64,000 nucleotides of DNA from Lineus longissimus (Eukaryota > Nemertea > Pilidiophora > Heteronemertea > Lineidae), in contig NC_088316.1 in the NCBI RefSeq assembly GCF_910592395.1, forward strand, positions 8,744,001-8,808,000, written 5' to 3'. Made by a program: the position numbers and the translations under genes. The number at the start of each line of letters is the position of its first letter. The first letter of the stretch is position 1. Positions 21,720 through 33,536 of the stretch are shown here, in pieces. The notes below the pieces were generated by a model. The model searched no databases. It was not told the DNA's origin and saw only the letters and a program-made list of their open reading frames with translations.

Positions 21720-22020
21720 TACTAATAAAATTGTAATTAAGTTGCTAATTAAATTAGTTATATATTACCAATTAATTATTAAGATAAATATTGCTAAGAT
21801 TTAAATTACAAGAATCTAATCAGAAAAATCTTAGTAATTTTTTTCTAAGTAAGAAAATATAAGAAAAAAATTACTAAGAAATAAATTACTAATTAAAATC
21901 TTTCAAGCGCTCACAAAGATTATTATTGGTAAGAAATTAATTAGTAAGAAATTAGCGAGAACATAATTCATAATAATTTTCTTAACAAGAATTGGGTAGT
22001 TTCTATCTTGCTAATTTTTA
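21720..22020. repeat. AT-rich low-complexity tract
   Basis: Degenerate TAATTA/TTACTAA/AAGAAATTA words throughout, with very few G or C. Probably a decayed simple repeat. No gene. Confidence 0.6.
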
Positions 22021-22394
22021 TGCCCCCATTGCGGAGGCATTATGTTTTACTGATGGTCGTCAGCCATAAGGCGTCAGCCGTCAGGCCTCTGTAAACTTTT
22101 CGTTTCCGCTCATTTGAAGGAGAACGCTTTGAGCGATAACCACGAAACTTTTTTTGTGGGTTGACCTTTACTAAAGTAATACCCAACCGCGGGGCTGAGT
22201 TGACATCTTCCTCATTGACTAGCGCGGAAGACTTCTTTCTGGTACAAAGTTTATTCAGAAGGCAGAGTGGCAGCACTTCTGACCTTGGTGAGGGTTCTGA
22301 CTCAGGCAGTCGGCACTAAACGGGACCGAAGTCGTGGATAGGCTAGGCAACCTTGAGTGAGCCAGAACTGACTGATTTGCAGTGAAAACTCACT

Positions 22395-24983
22395 GATATA
22401 CTGTGGTTTCACTTTTATAACATAGTGACCTTGACTGGTCTGAAGTATAAATTCTCCCAACTGATCAGTTTTCATAGGCATTACAACATGTGTAATCACA
22501 TCAGGGCAATGAAATGAATGCCAGCAGAGGTACACATTGACCCATTATTGAATAGTCCTCATAGTGAATCCATTTCAATCAGCATGACCCTTCTTTCTTC
22601 ATTACTCTGAAACCTTATTACCAAAGGCAAAGGCTATTTTGGAATGCGTTTCATACCGCTGACATGTTTATTTCCACATCTTTTCAACTTTTGCTGATGT
22701 CCCCTCATAACCTTATTTGATTGTTTTAAACATGTTAAATGTCCAGTTATTCCAACATTAATCAGTCGTAATACTGGTGGTTTTTATCAACGTGTGCATG
22801 AAGCGGAACTTCTTGTGACGTTAACCTAAAAAAACGTCTGTCATGTAGGCTTTATGATTACATAATCAAAAAATTCAAACAAGATAAAAGCAGGTGCATT
22901 GGCACCACATGTTCCTCAGAACTCATCTAACACAGAACACTAAACATGTTGAAAATCGCTGCCTTATCCTTGCTGATCCTGGTGACAGCCATGCATCAAG
23001 GTGAAGACGATGAAGCTGATGTAGCCGCAAATGGTATGCCCGACAACAATGATCAAGAAAATGCATTTGCAGACCAACGTGTTCCCCGTCCACGCCAGAG
23101 TTATTCCATTGCGGAAAAGGTCCGTCGCCTGCTGGACTTCCATGGTTTATATCAACAGGGGAGGGTTCTTGATGCGGCAGAGTATGCACGAAATAATCAT
23201 ATCCCATACCAGACGTTCCGCACTTGGTTGAATAATGAGGAATGGATTATTGAGCAGGATGACCAGAACCGGTGTGCAAGGGATAGTAGTCCTAGGGCTG
23301 ATAGTCCGTGTAACAATAGCCCGCATTGCTAAATGTTTTGGTTAGGGTTAGCGGTACAATAGATCATGCTGCTTAATTGGTCAAATACAATGCCACCGGA
23401 CTATGACTCCAGGGGGACTATATCCGCTGTCACACCGGGGTCAACGCAGAAGAGTGAGAGAGGGCCATGGTGGTTTGTGGCCGACAGTTGAAAACCGCGT
23501 CCTAGGACAAGTTCAGAACACGAGAGGAAGAGGATTGCCTGTCTCGCTTGCTGATATCCATGATTATGGCATCGAAGAATTCGATTACTATTGGGCAGAA
23601 CTCCCTGAAAATGAACGAAATCAAATGGAAGCTTCAAGAGCGGAAAGAGCACATTTCCATGTATCAAATGGGTGGGTTAACAATTTCAAAAAACGCAACG
23701 ACTTATCCCATCGAAAACGGACAAAGAACTCGACGACGATACCAGACGATGCTCCGCAACGTGTACAGGAATTCATTGGTCGTGTGCGAAATTCAGTCAG
23801 AGAATTCAATGTGCAACAAATGGTTAACATGAATCAGACATTCGTACAGTTAGACTTTCCCCCTCTCTACACTTACAGTGCCAGGGGTGCACGGCAGATC
23901 GATGTGAAAACATCTTTGGGCAACCACAAGCTTGGCTGTTCAGTGTCCCTAGCAATCGGTAGCAATGGGGAAAAACTTCCAGCGCATGTGACCTTTCGGG
24001 AGCCTGGATTTGTCCGACAAATTAGAGCATTGCATGAAAACAATGAACTACCAGAAAACGCTGTTTTTTCCAGTTCTCGCACTGGTTGGGTGAACAATGA
24101 AGTGTTAATAGAATGGCAAGATCGTGTGCTATTTCCAAATGTCGGGGATCTACAGGATGCTATTGGTTCCAAAATGTTGATTGTGGACAGATTTCGTGCA
24201 CACCTAAGTGAAGCATTCAGTATCCCAGTGATTAACCATGGCCTCCTATTAGACTACATCCCAGCAGGCTGCACTTCCCTGGTGCAGCCATTAGATTTAG
24301 TAGTCATGAGGCCGTTTAAGACGCTGGTCAGAAAATATTGGAAACAGTGGAACGTCTTAAACACTTATGATGATGGTGTATCCCAACGGATTTCATTGTT
24401 AATTTTTTTGCAGATCATAAGCCGTGCCTTGGATGAGGTAGACCCTCATTCAGCAGAACATGCATTTGCTGTAGCAGGTCTCACGGGTGAACAACAAGTT
24501 GTAGGCCTAAATGATTTTGTTCAAGTAGAGGGAGAAGAGCCAAATGATGACGATCTAGAGTTTTTTGACCAGCCACCTGCTACGGATGATGAATTTGAAT
24601 TTGAGTAATTGATTGGTTTTTATTTCTCATTTTTCCGGGAGCAAACGGAGGAATGTTTGACCTTGTAAGTAATTTTTTCAGAAGTACAGTATATGTAATA
24701 AAATACAGAACCAAACGAAAATAAAGTTCTACTTGGCCTATGTTCATGTTCGTTGACGGAAAAGTGTCCTATTGCCATATTTCAATGACCTAAAACCAAT
24801 TTGGCTGGTGTCATAATGATTTAAGAATGAATGAATACCGTGCATGGTCATCTGAATGCCTCAGTTATCCATTATAAGAGGGCCTATGCAATACATGAAA
24901 AGAATTACCGCTACAAGTTGGGAGAATTTATACTTCAGATCAGTGAAGGTCGCTATGTTATAAAAGTGAAACCACAGTATATA
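22395..24983 (+). mobile_element. pogo-like DNA transposon with 68-bp inverted arms
   Basis: 22395-22462 and 24915-24982 are inverted copies matching at 64 of 68 positions by eye, starting ATACTGTGGTTTCACTTTTA and ending AAATTCTCCCAACT. Weaker similarity (AACCTT and CTGATTT words) continues outward on both sides, so the true ends may lie up to 60 bases further out. Between the arms lies a single DDE_1-type transposase, on the plus strand. A TA target duplication is expected for this superfamily but I could not fix its position. Confidence 0.75.
22946..24608 (+). pseudogene. pogo/DDE_1 transposase, split between two frames
   Basis: The first frame (22946-23332) has a helix-turn-helix region: YSIAEKVRRLLDFHGLY, then IPYQTFRTWLNNEEW. 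The second (23403-24608) starts with basic HRGQRRRVREGHGG, a CENP-B-like region (RGLPVSLADIHDYG and VSNGWVNNFKKRNDLSHRKR) and the DDE_1 core: FVQLDF, then SKMLIVDRFRAHL and YIPAGCTSLVQPLDLV. Acidic residues at VQLD, IVDR and QPLD are candidates for the catalytic triad. An acidic tail (EFFDQPPATDDEFEFE) ends the protein. The change of frame at 23332-23403 is either a small indel plus stop or an intron; an AG acceptor at 23411-23412 exists, but no clear donor. The first ATG makes a hydrophobic start; the ATG at 22991 is a more natural one. Confidence 0.75.
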
Positions 24984-25700
24984 CAGAAATCAGGCCCAGC
25001 CTAAGGTTCCCTGAGTCGAGCCTGCACCAAAGCCATTCATGATGTTGTAAATCATACATAAACTACATATTCTAAATCATGAAATCAGAGAAATATTTCC
25101 CCCCATCCCAAGGTTATGTAACAGGTGAATATCGATTACCAGATTCCCATGAGCTTGTTGGCAGGAATATTCCAGTGCACTGTTCTATCAACAGGCCTGT
25201 GAATTCCTGTCAACCAGAGTTGGAATACTGTAGCTGATGCAACCTCCATAATTACCAATACCCCAATTATAGTATGCCCATGACTCATGAATCTGCTGAA
25301 TTATTCAGTATATATGATTGCACTAGTAATATGTGTAATGTTACCCTTTGGTATCACTCCTCCCCCCTACGACAAATTTCAACTCCGTTGAAAATAATTA
25401 GAAATGTTTTGAACTTTTGTAAGGAAGAGATAGAAGACAGACTGTATCTGTGTAAGTTAGAACAGGTTATATTCCAGTTCAGTGGGCTTCTTATGACAAA
25501 AAAGACATTTTGAAATAGCCCGTAACAAGGACAGTACATTAAGTGTACATTTAGAGGTCTGAGTGCATACGAGTACATGTACTTGTACTTGTACATGTAC
25601 TGCAGAACATTCGATCTATTGCTCGTCACGCTTGAGTGATAACTCAAGTGAGCATTGCGAGATTAATAATATACGCGTGTCAAGTCCATTCTGCATGACG
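24610..25700. other. 3' flank of the pogo element and intergenic DNA
   Basis: Contains the right inverted arm (24915-24982). Beyond it are AT-rich text and a GTACATGTAC-rich patch at 25567-25605. No gene. Confidence 0.45.
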
Positions 25701-25710
25701 CGATCGTGCT

Positions 25711-27153
25711 ATGGCCTCAAAAACATTGGATGAATTCTGTGTCAAAATGGATACGCCACGGCAGGCTGGTAGTAAGTGCAAAGCCAGTCAGAGAACGCCT
25801 GATCACGATGGATCGGGCAGTCCAGATCTGAAATCAGTACGAATTGACCAGGATAATGATGATGAACCGGCTGATAGTGATGTCGAGGATAAGACATGTC
25901 AGAACGATTTGAGTAGTCAGGTGCAAAGTCACGACAGTGTCAAACCTGTGCATACGGTTAAATCGCTGATAGAACAACCGCTTTTGTCAACATGGTTTCG
26001 GCGCTACAGTCCGGAACTCCTGATAACGTCAAAAAGGCTGTGCTCGGTTTTTTCTATTCGAAACAAGTAACGGAGGCGAAGAACACTCTTTGTGCTAATG
26101 CTAATTTAGATATAATCGGCAGGAGAATAAGTCGGAAAACCACTGCCGTGAGAAATGAGAAGGACGCTGACGTATCAGATGTTGTGAGTGCAATTCTTAA
26201 GTTAGAAAAAGAGGACTGTGTTCCATCCTTCGTAATATCTGCTTACGATTTGTGCAGAATCCCGCGTTCCATGCCAGAGGAACTCAATAATATCTCTTTG
26301 GTAGATCGCCTGAGCAAACTTGAGGCGAAAATGTCGAGAATACAGGAGACAGTTGTTAAAAATGCCAATGACATTCATTCACTAGAAGAGAAATCCATTA
26401 GTAAAGAGAGAACTGATGCTAAAATCGTCGAGATGACTGCTTTCGAGTCTATCTGGCCCATAACCCAGAACAAAGTCGTTGATGAAAGAATACTCGTTGC
26501 GGAGGGTGAGCAGTGTCATGACAGGAGTGAAATTAGTGAATCCATTGGTCCTACTTGTACCCGCACATACTCAAGTATGGCTCAATCTCAGGGACTCAAA
26601 AGTTCCCGGGGTGTTCGTGGAGGGCGTGAGAGTGCACGTGGCGGTCGAGGGAAACTGTCACGTAGTAATCTGGTACATCCTAACGTTCTCTGCCTCAGAG
26701 GCAGGAAGTGATAACAATTGCGATCGTGAAAGTGATTCGGAGGACTTCCAAATTGGAAAACATTAGTATAAACGTCGGGAACGGCGAAAACATAAAATTA
26801 TCATGGGAAAGTCTACCGATAGTTCTAAAGTGAAAGGTGCCCCTTTTCCTTGTCGTGATGTTTTTGTTTATCGGCTAGACAAGGCTACTAACGAGGAGGA
26901 CTTAAGAAATTTCATCGAGGAAAATTCCATTGAAGTAAAATCAGTCGTGTGTAGATCTCACGAAAATGCAAAGTTTAAATCATTTCAAGTTAGTGTTACC
27001 AAGACAGATTATCATAAAATGTTCGATGAACTATTGTGGCCTGGTGGCGTGTGTGTAAGAAAGTACATAAGACCAAGGGACAGTTCCGAAAATATCTCTC
27101 GGGAAGTCGGGGGTAGCCAAAACAGATACAGTAATGTTAATGGTACCAAATAA
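25711..27153 (+). pseudogene. LINE ORF1 (coiled-coil and RRM-like part), broken
   Basis: 25711-26070 begins MASKTLDEFCVKMDTPRQAG with an acidic, low-complexity N-terminus. Sense passes at about 26000 to the frame 25992-26711: DNVKKAVLGFFYSKQVTEAK and a coiled coil LVDRLSKLEAKMSRIQETVV, then an RG-rich stretch (RGVRGGRESARGGRGK). After further breaks 26803-27153 reads an RRM-like domain: CRDVFVYRLDKATNEEDLRNF, DELLWPGGVCVRKYIRP. This order (coiled coil, then nucleic-acid binding) is usual for LINE ORF1 proteins that coat element RNA. At least two frame changes prevent a complete product. Confidence 0.7.
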
Positions 27154-28835
27154 TCTTTCTGTGTTGTTTATAATATTTATCATGGTATTAAGCGTTTGTA
27201 CTAATAATACTCAGGGACTTGGGAGTTGTAAAATAGACTACATATCGCACTTACTAGACAATCATGACATTGTGTTGCTTCAGGAAGCTTGGCTCTTGAA
27301 AGACAATTTGAACTTTATAGCGGATCGTATTCCAGATGTATGTACTCATGGTATCTCTGCTGTCGATGATTCCAAACCTTTGGTTCGGAGACCATATGGG
27401 GGGTGTTCTATGATATGGAAGAAATCAATTGTTGGAAGCTATTCCTGTCTTAAATTTCAAACGCAAGCGAATATGTGCTGTAAGTTTTAAGCTTTCACCA
27501 GATACTACCTTACTGGTCGTAGATACTTATATGTTGTGTGATTTTATAGTTGGTAATTTACCTGAATATCTTAGCATATTAGATGAGATAGCTGGGATAG
27601 CAGCTTCTACAGGTGCAGACCATTTGATCATAGGTGGCGACTTTAACACTGACTTTGATAGGGATTCTCAAAACAGTCGGGCCTTATTGCCGTTTATTGC
27701 TACCGAAAGTTTAGAGAGAGCCACACGGTTCCCACGTTATGATATTCAGTATACTCATGAGAGTAAAATAACAGGAGTGAAATCGTCACTGGACCACTTT
27801 TTAATAAGTGCGAATCTCTTACCGTTGGTAACTCGTCAAACATCAGTTCATGAAGGAGATAATTTGTCGGATCATTTTCCTATATCGATGTCCGTGGAGT
27901 TAAGTCCTGACCGTTTTTTTGAGACAGAACATCCCCCCTTGAAAGAAAATGAGACTGGGCAAATGTAAATGAACATGATATTGCCGCATATCGGCACACA
28001 TTAGATTGATGTCTTAACAATATTGCAATTCCGCACCTCCTCCTTTAATGTGATTATTTCGACTGTCGTAACCATACTGACTTAATTGATGCCCTCTTCA
28101 AGGATATTGTAGATGCATGTATGTCTTCTAGTGAAAGGTACATTCCCAATAAAGTACATTCCGACAAAAAGGTCATGCCAGGCTGGAATGACTATGTGGC
28201 GGAGCCAAAAAGGCAAGCCCTTTGTTGGCATAACCTTTGGAAATCAAGCGGGTCTCCGCGAAATGGTTTAATAGCCGTTATCCGGCGTCGAACGCGAATG
28301 CAGTATCACTTATCAATCAAAACCGCAAAGAAAAATGAAAAACGATTTGTTGCCGATAGTTTGGCAAACAATACGCTGTCGGGAAATGATAAAAACTTTT
28401 GGCGCGAGATAAAAAAGACAACCCACGCGATTTCCCAATTACCAAACAATGTAGACGGACATGTTGGCGAGGAAGCTATATGTACACACCTGGCGGAAAA
28501 GTATGAAAATCTTTATAATTCAGTCTCATATGACAGAAATGAAATGGATAATCTTCTCCTGGATATTAACCGTAATATATCGGAAACATGTTGTGATCCG
28601 CAGAGTAAATGTCACGTACAACATGTGATAACAGTTGGGGATGTTACATCAGCTATCCACTTGTTAAACCATCATAAAAATGATGGTGACAGCATTCTCT
28701 CTACGAACCATCTTAAGTATGGTACAAATAAGTTATGTGTTATGATGTCACTTTTATTCAATAGCATGTTAAAGCATGGCTATGCTCCAATGAACATGCT
28801 ATGTAGTACAGTCATTACTATACCGAAGGATTCCA
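25711..28835 (+). mobile_element. APE-type LINE, 5' half only
   Basis: ORF1, an endonuclease and the first part of RT are present in order. The RT then stops abruptly at IPKDSR near 28835, where the 5-7 kb copy continues KRKSLCNSDNYRGIAL. The two copies therefore overlap only in the RT N-terminus. Missing 3' sequence is unusual for LINEs, which normally lose 5' sequence, and points to a later deletion or rearrangement here. Confidence 0.75.
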
Positions 28836-28840
28836 GGTAG
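27134..28840 (+). pseudogene. LINE ORF2: APE endonuclease and truncated RT
   Basis: The AP-like endonuclease shows CTNNTQGL, LLQEAWLL, IIGGDFNTDFDRD, SSLDHFLISANL and the SDHFPISM end motif. The frame changes near 27470 (after QTQANMCC) and again between 27968 and 28121. From 28121 a linker and the RT N-terminus follow (LAEKYENLYNSVSYDRNEM, TVITIPKDSR) to a stop at 28840. The endonuclease nicks target DNA for primed reverse transcription. The polymerase palm is absent. Confidence 0.78.
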
Positions 28841-29044
28841 CACTTTATGTAGTGCATTCGTTCGTGTAGGATGTTGGCTAAGATTCAACTGTCCCGTGTA
28901 TGCAGTTATCAAGCTGGCAACATCTCCGGATGTCATGTTTGAGCTAGGCGTTGTTGGCAGGTCTAGACTTGGACCGGCTCCAGGGAGGCCATCGGGAGGC
29001 TCCCTGCGGGTTTGAAGACTGGAGTTTTGCCATTAAAGCGACGA

Positions 29045-29371
29045 TCAGGGGTAAACGTCAATCGTGCTGGTGGAGTCGCAGCACAGCTCAAAATTCCCTA
29101 ACTTGATCCTTAGATGTGGATTCTGAAAGCTCATCCACTCTGAAGAAAGACTATTGGTCAAGCTGTTAATTGCATCCAGTTCTGCTTCAGCAGCTTCTAA
29201 ATCAGACCTAACCTGTAGTTTCTCCAATTGGTATCTTTTCTCCTCCAGCTCCAGCTTAGTCTTCATTTCGTGGTGTACACTGCGCATTTTACTACGAAGT
29301 CTGGTCGAATGCAAAGTTGTTTTCTTCCTTTGCTCTGGTAGAGCTATTACCAGAGAACCCTGACATGCCTG
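29045..29371 (-). pseudogene. Coiled-coil gag-like fragment, possibly BEL/Pao
   Basis: The minus-strand frame from 29314 reads RLRSKMRSVHHEMKTKLELE, then KRYQLEKLQVRSDLEAAEAE and ends at 29045. It is a charged coiled coil of the kind found at the N-terminus of BEL/Pao gag polyproteins. A short in-other-frame start MSGFSGNSSTRAKEENNF lies at about 29371, suggesting a frameshifted gag start. No protease or RT follows in the window, so assignment rests on composition only. Confidence 0.35.
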
Positions 29372-29379
29372 ATATTAAG

Positions 29380-30500
29380 GTCTGTGATGACCGGGACCTG
29401 CCAGAGCTAGACGTTCAGAGCTAGATGTTAAGACATTGACCGAGCAGAACTAGACTTAAGGTTGAACCCCGGGGCTTGATTGAGCATAAGAATGTGATCA
29501 GATATCTTCCCACAAAGATTATGGGTTCTTACCTCAGCCATTTTATACCTGCTGTCAAATTTGCCACCATTCTTACCAATAAGGGACCTGAATAACCAAA
29601 CCTGCCAATAGGGGGCCCTGCAGGCAAGTTGACCGTAGTTGTAATGAGAAAGCCATTTCCCAGGTCAATGATTATTGAATATTTCATCCCTTAATTAATC
29701 AACATCGTTGACCCCCTAGCTATAGTGAGCCATGCTTCAGGCAGATTAAAATTCAATGCAGAATGATCCACATAAACTTGTTTCTGGTCATGTGCAGAGA
29801 TTTCTCCATAGTAGCATGGCCTTATTTGCAGATATTGTTTCCAATATTGTCTAATCCTCGACCAGTGGCTGTCCACGTGTACACCATGTGCCTCTTTGCG
29901 TATATTGGGGATTCCCCGAATGGTTAGTTCATGCGGCCATCAAGCCAATCATGGTGCTTGCAACAAAGCTCAGGTAGCATGAAGTTCATGAAATAAACGC
30001 GACGGGCACGATATGACATACTGTATATGGTCGACGAGCGCAAAAACGTTGGCAAATCAACACTCGATGGACGCGCGTTGGTGACTTTGACTGGATATTT
30101 TCACTGGCGTGACTGCGCTCACAAATCAGCACTTCATGCGCGCTACATTGATCGCTGCGAAAACTCTCTTTGCGGGTGCTACAAATCACGGTGGTAAGAT
30201 TAATTTGCGGGCATTTACGGGCGCCGGCGTGATCACGCCCGTCTAATGACCTTGACTGGGGGAAAATTAAAATAAGCTGTCTATCTCATCACCCACTGAA
30301 AGCAAGAATATGCAACGATACTTACGTGTGATCAGCATCAACAGAACACCCCCTTGAATGGAGTTCTGATACATTGATTGAAAATGCTGAAAATTGAAGG
30401 CTAAACAACATTCACCGGTACATCAGCTTTCAATGTAAATACCAAGCAAGTTCAGACGTAAATGTTCGGGTAACGACCTTTACAAAGTTCTAGTTCGTGT
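29380..30500. other. Intergenic, no gene seen
   Basis: No open frame with splice or domain support on either strand. Confidence 0.45.
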
Positions 30501-30511
30501 CTGATACATAC

Positions 30512-30860
30512 GTTCACGACTGCAGCGTCTACGATTGCAACACTCGATTAGATTTTTGACTGGGTTCATCGGTTCATCGATTGAACCCTTGATTAGAGTT
30601 CTGACTACAGAGTCTACGATTAGAGGATTAGAGTTGTGACTGCCGAGTCGACACTTAGACGCTCCATCGATGTTCCAGATGCTGAGTTAACGATTTAAAG
30701 CTGTATCAGAGTTTCGACTGCTGAGTCTACGATTGAATCTTGATCACCGTTCTGGCTGCCGAGTTTATGATTGAGGGCTGTATCTGAGTTCTGACTACAG
30801 AGTCTACAATTAAATGCTGCTGCAGAGTTCTGACTACGAAGTCGACGATGGAAGTCTCGG
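30512..30860. repeat. 39-bp degenerate minisatellite
   Basis: The unit GTTCTGACTACAGAGTCTAC plus GATT and a variable remainder begins at 30512, 30551, 30598, 30633, 30672, 30711, 30749, 30788 and 30827. Most spacings are 38-39 bases. Thirty-nine bases is thirteen codons, so the minus strand stays partly open as a 13-residue repeat (VDFVVRTLQQH, VDSVVRTQIQP). Confidence 0.75.
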
Positions 30861-30959
30861 AGATTTCACTGTGGTTCTTTGGATAAAATGCAGAAATAGA
30901 CAAAAGTTGACAATGCCCCACGGCACGAATGAAATCAACAGGACGCACAGATTCCCATC

Positions 30960-31880
30960 ACACAAGTGGGCAGGTGCTTTATAAAACTGTTTCCCTATCT
31001 AGAAAAGAGCGTGAGAAGTTTGGAGGTGAAACCACACCCCTATTACCCTTATTTATTTTTACTGCACTCTCTAGTATACTTGTTAGACATTTGTTAGGAT
31101 CGACCAAAGTAGGTTGGCTCTATGGTGTACTAAGTTCAAGCTAAAGCTAGACATAACACGATCGAAGCGAATCGTAATCGATGCCCCTGCTCTGTAGAAA
31201 CCAAAGTTTTAGGCCTGTCACTAAACTGTTTCTGAAGTTAAGTGGTGGAAGAGAAAGATGGCGGCCTGGCAGTCATGTTGGATTTTGCGTCTGGTCATAA
31301 ATCACAGCTGTTTCAGCTAGAATAGAAACGCAAGTTTAATCAGACGGCACCAGACGTCGCTTTTTAGGGAGGTGCTGGCATGAAGGTGTTAATTGCTACC
31401 CCAATAAACAACCCAGTTCCTCACCCCAACCGCTTAAGGATTACATAAAAGGCCTTAATCCACCCATGTATGCCCCTTAATTGTGTTAGTAGTAATTAAG
31501 ATTGCATGCGTTTATTAGAACCAACTTGACCTGAACCAAGCTTTGTGTATTATATTCCGGCTGCCATCTTGGATAGGCTTGGGCCTGCACTGTGTAGTGT
31601 ATAAAAGATGACTTTGATGGAGTTTTTCTGTAAAAATATTGATGATTGTTTGCACCTCTATTATGTTTCAGCCCAGATGCCAATTCTTCTGTAAAAAGCA
31701 TTTTAATATTCTGCATATAACATAGCTTCGTATGGCTGTGATTAGATAAGGTTTGCACTCAGGCAAAGACAAATAAAAGGCGTTTTAAAAGGGCCTATTT
31801 CGTTATTCGTTGTGAAGAATGGTCGTCATTTGAAAATGCCATGCCCATTACTTATGTTGTGGTATGAAAGATTGGTGCCC
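30960..31880. other. Intergenic, with one stray satellite-like unit
   Basis: Around 31230-31310 the text AGTGGTGGAAGAGAAAGATGG, then TTGGATTTTG, resembles one monomer of the 132-bp satellite at 35330-36000. Otherwise nothing recognised. Confidence 0.4.
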
Positions 31881-31894
31881 TGTTGTACACAAAT

Positions 31895-32810
31895 GAGACA
31901 AATAGTCGCAAAGAACAGGTCTTAACCTATAGTATATATAGGCAGGACAAATGTGTCCTATTGTAGGCCTACCAAGATGAGACAGTTAGTTGCAAAAATC
32001 GACAGGTCACAACCTATGATATCATAGGCAGGACAACGGGTGTCTCATCCAGCTTTGGGTCTTGTAATTCCGGGAGTGAAGTTGAGACAACAGTCACCAA
32101 GGACATGTCACAACCTTTATTATCATAGGCAAGGGATGTAGTTGTCTCATCCAGCTTGAGGCCTTGTTATTCCGAGAGATGAGACAACAGTCACAGAGGA
32201 CATTATATGTTACAACCTTTATTATCATAGGCAAGGGATGTAGTTGTCTCATCCCGCTTGAGGCCTTGTTATTAAGAGAGATGAGACAACAGTCACAGAG
32301 GACATTATGTCACAACCTATATTTTATATGCAGGGGATGTAGGTGTCTCATCCAGCTTGGGGTCTTGTTATTCTGAGAGATGAGACAGTTAGTTGCAAAA
32401 ATCGACAGGTCACAACCTATGATATCATAGGCAGGACAATGGGTGTCTCATCCAGCTATGGGTCTTGTAATTCCGGGAGTGAAGTTGAGACAACAGTCAC
32501 CAAGGACATGTCACAACCTTTATTATCATAGGCAAGGGATGTAGTTGTCTCATCCAGCTTGAGGCCTTGTTATTCCGAGAGATGAGACAACAGTCACAGA
32601 GGACATTATATGTTACAACCTTTATTATCATAGGCAAGGGATGTAGTTGTCTCATCCCGCTTGAGGCCTTGTTATTAAGAGAGATGAGACAACAGTCACA
32701 GAGGACATTATGTCACAACCTATATTTTATATGCAGGGGATGTAGGTGTCTCATCCAGCTTGGGGTCTTGTTATTCTGAGAGATGAGACAACAGTCACAG
32801 AGGACAACAT
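31895..32810. repeat. 403-bp higher-order satellite (about 100-bp subunits)
   Basis: Subunits begin at GAGACA, at 31895, 31979, 32084, 32181, 32283 and 32382 and repeat as 105-97-102-99. The four-subunit block 31979-32381 is followed by a near-identical block 32382-32784; I see two substitutions in about 403 bases. Each subunit has the pattern TGAGACAACAGTCAC, then ATCATAGGCA and TGTCTCATCC. The two identical 70-codon open frames at 32164 and 32567 are products of this duplication, not genes. Confidence 0.88.
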
Positions 32811-32998
32811 ATCAAGGCAGTACCAGTACACAAAAATTAAAAGTCATGATTTCAATGTACACAATATTATTATTATTAATTATTCACAATATGCATTTAA
32901 TTTACATTCAATAGACTCATACATTCAAAAAATAATAACACAAAGTTCACATCTTCATATTCCTTGCTATAGAAGTTTCAACTTTAACTTTCTTTTAA

Positions 32999-33289
32999 TC
33001 AAAGTGACAGACAAATGAAGGTGCGCACTGTTCCTGTATAGTCCTCAATTTGGAAATGATGTTCATCAACTTGACTAAGAACGGTTCCAAGATAAACGTT
33101 TGAGTCCAATCTGAACAAACACGTGTCGCCGACATTGAATATACGTTTTCCTGATTTGTCAGTGGATTTCTTGGACTTCTTGCGTTTACGACCGAAATAT
33201 CGCTAATGACCGCCTGCACCAACTTTCGAATCCAACCGAGCTTTTTTCTGAGGAGGGAAGTCACCATCATCATTCCTAGTCAGGTCCAT
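32999..33289 (-). pseudogene. Short coding-like frame with one in-frame TAG, basic then SH3/Tudor-like
   Basis: On the minus strand an ATG at 33287-33289 opens MDLTRNDDGDFPPQKKARLD, an acidic-basic N-terminus with a nuclear-signal-like cluster. A TAG at 33203-33205 interrupts, then the same frame continues RYFGRKRKKSKKSTDKSGKR and FNVGDTCLFRLDSNVYLGTV, ending LSL and TGA at 32999-33001. The second half reads like a small beta-barrel (VGDTCLFR, YLGTVLSQ, HHFQIEDYTGTV) of the Tudor/SH3 type. The acceptor at 33306-33310 (TTACAATTCCAG) precedes it. The stop may be real decay or mark an exon edge (CATTAG is also an acceptor). Unrecognised family. Confidence 0.4.
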
Positions 33290-33536
33290 TTTGAAGACGA
33301 GTATACCTGGAATTGTAAAGGCGAGTGTAAACATAATGGCAGTGGCTAAATGGGGAGGGGGGGGGGGGGGGAACTGGGGGTGGCTCCAACAGACACAGCT
33401 TCTATTCTAATTCAATTCTGACACTGACCAGTGTTGAATCTAGAGAAAGAAAGGAAGTATCCTACAGATGTCCACTTTTATTTCAATGTAGATTCAAATA
33501 ATATTTAATTGCAATCAAAATAGCCTCGGAACTTAC

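Noticed and set aside
32164-32779. Two identical 70-codon ORFs as duplicated small genes
   Set aside because: They are periodic products of the 403-bp satellite; identity follows from the DNA duplication.
31895-32810. CRISPR-like array
   Set aside because: Subunits of about 100 bases with no short repeat/spacer alternation, in a clearly eukaryotic context.
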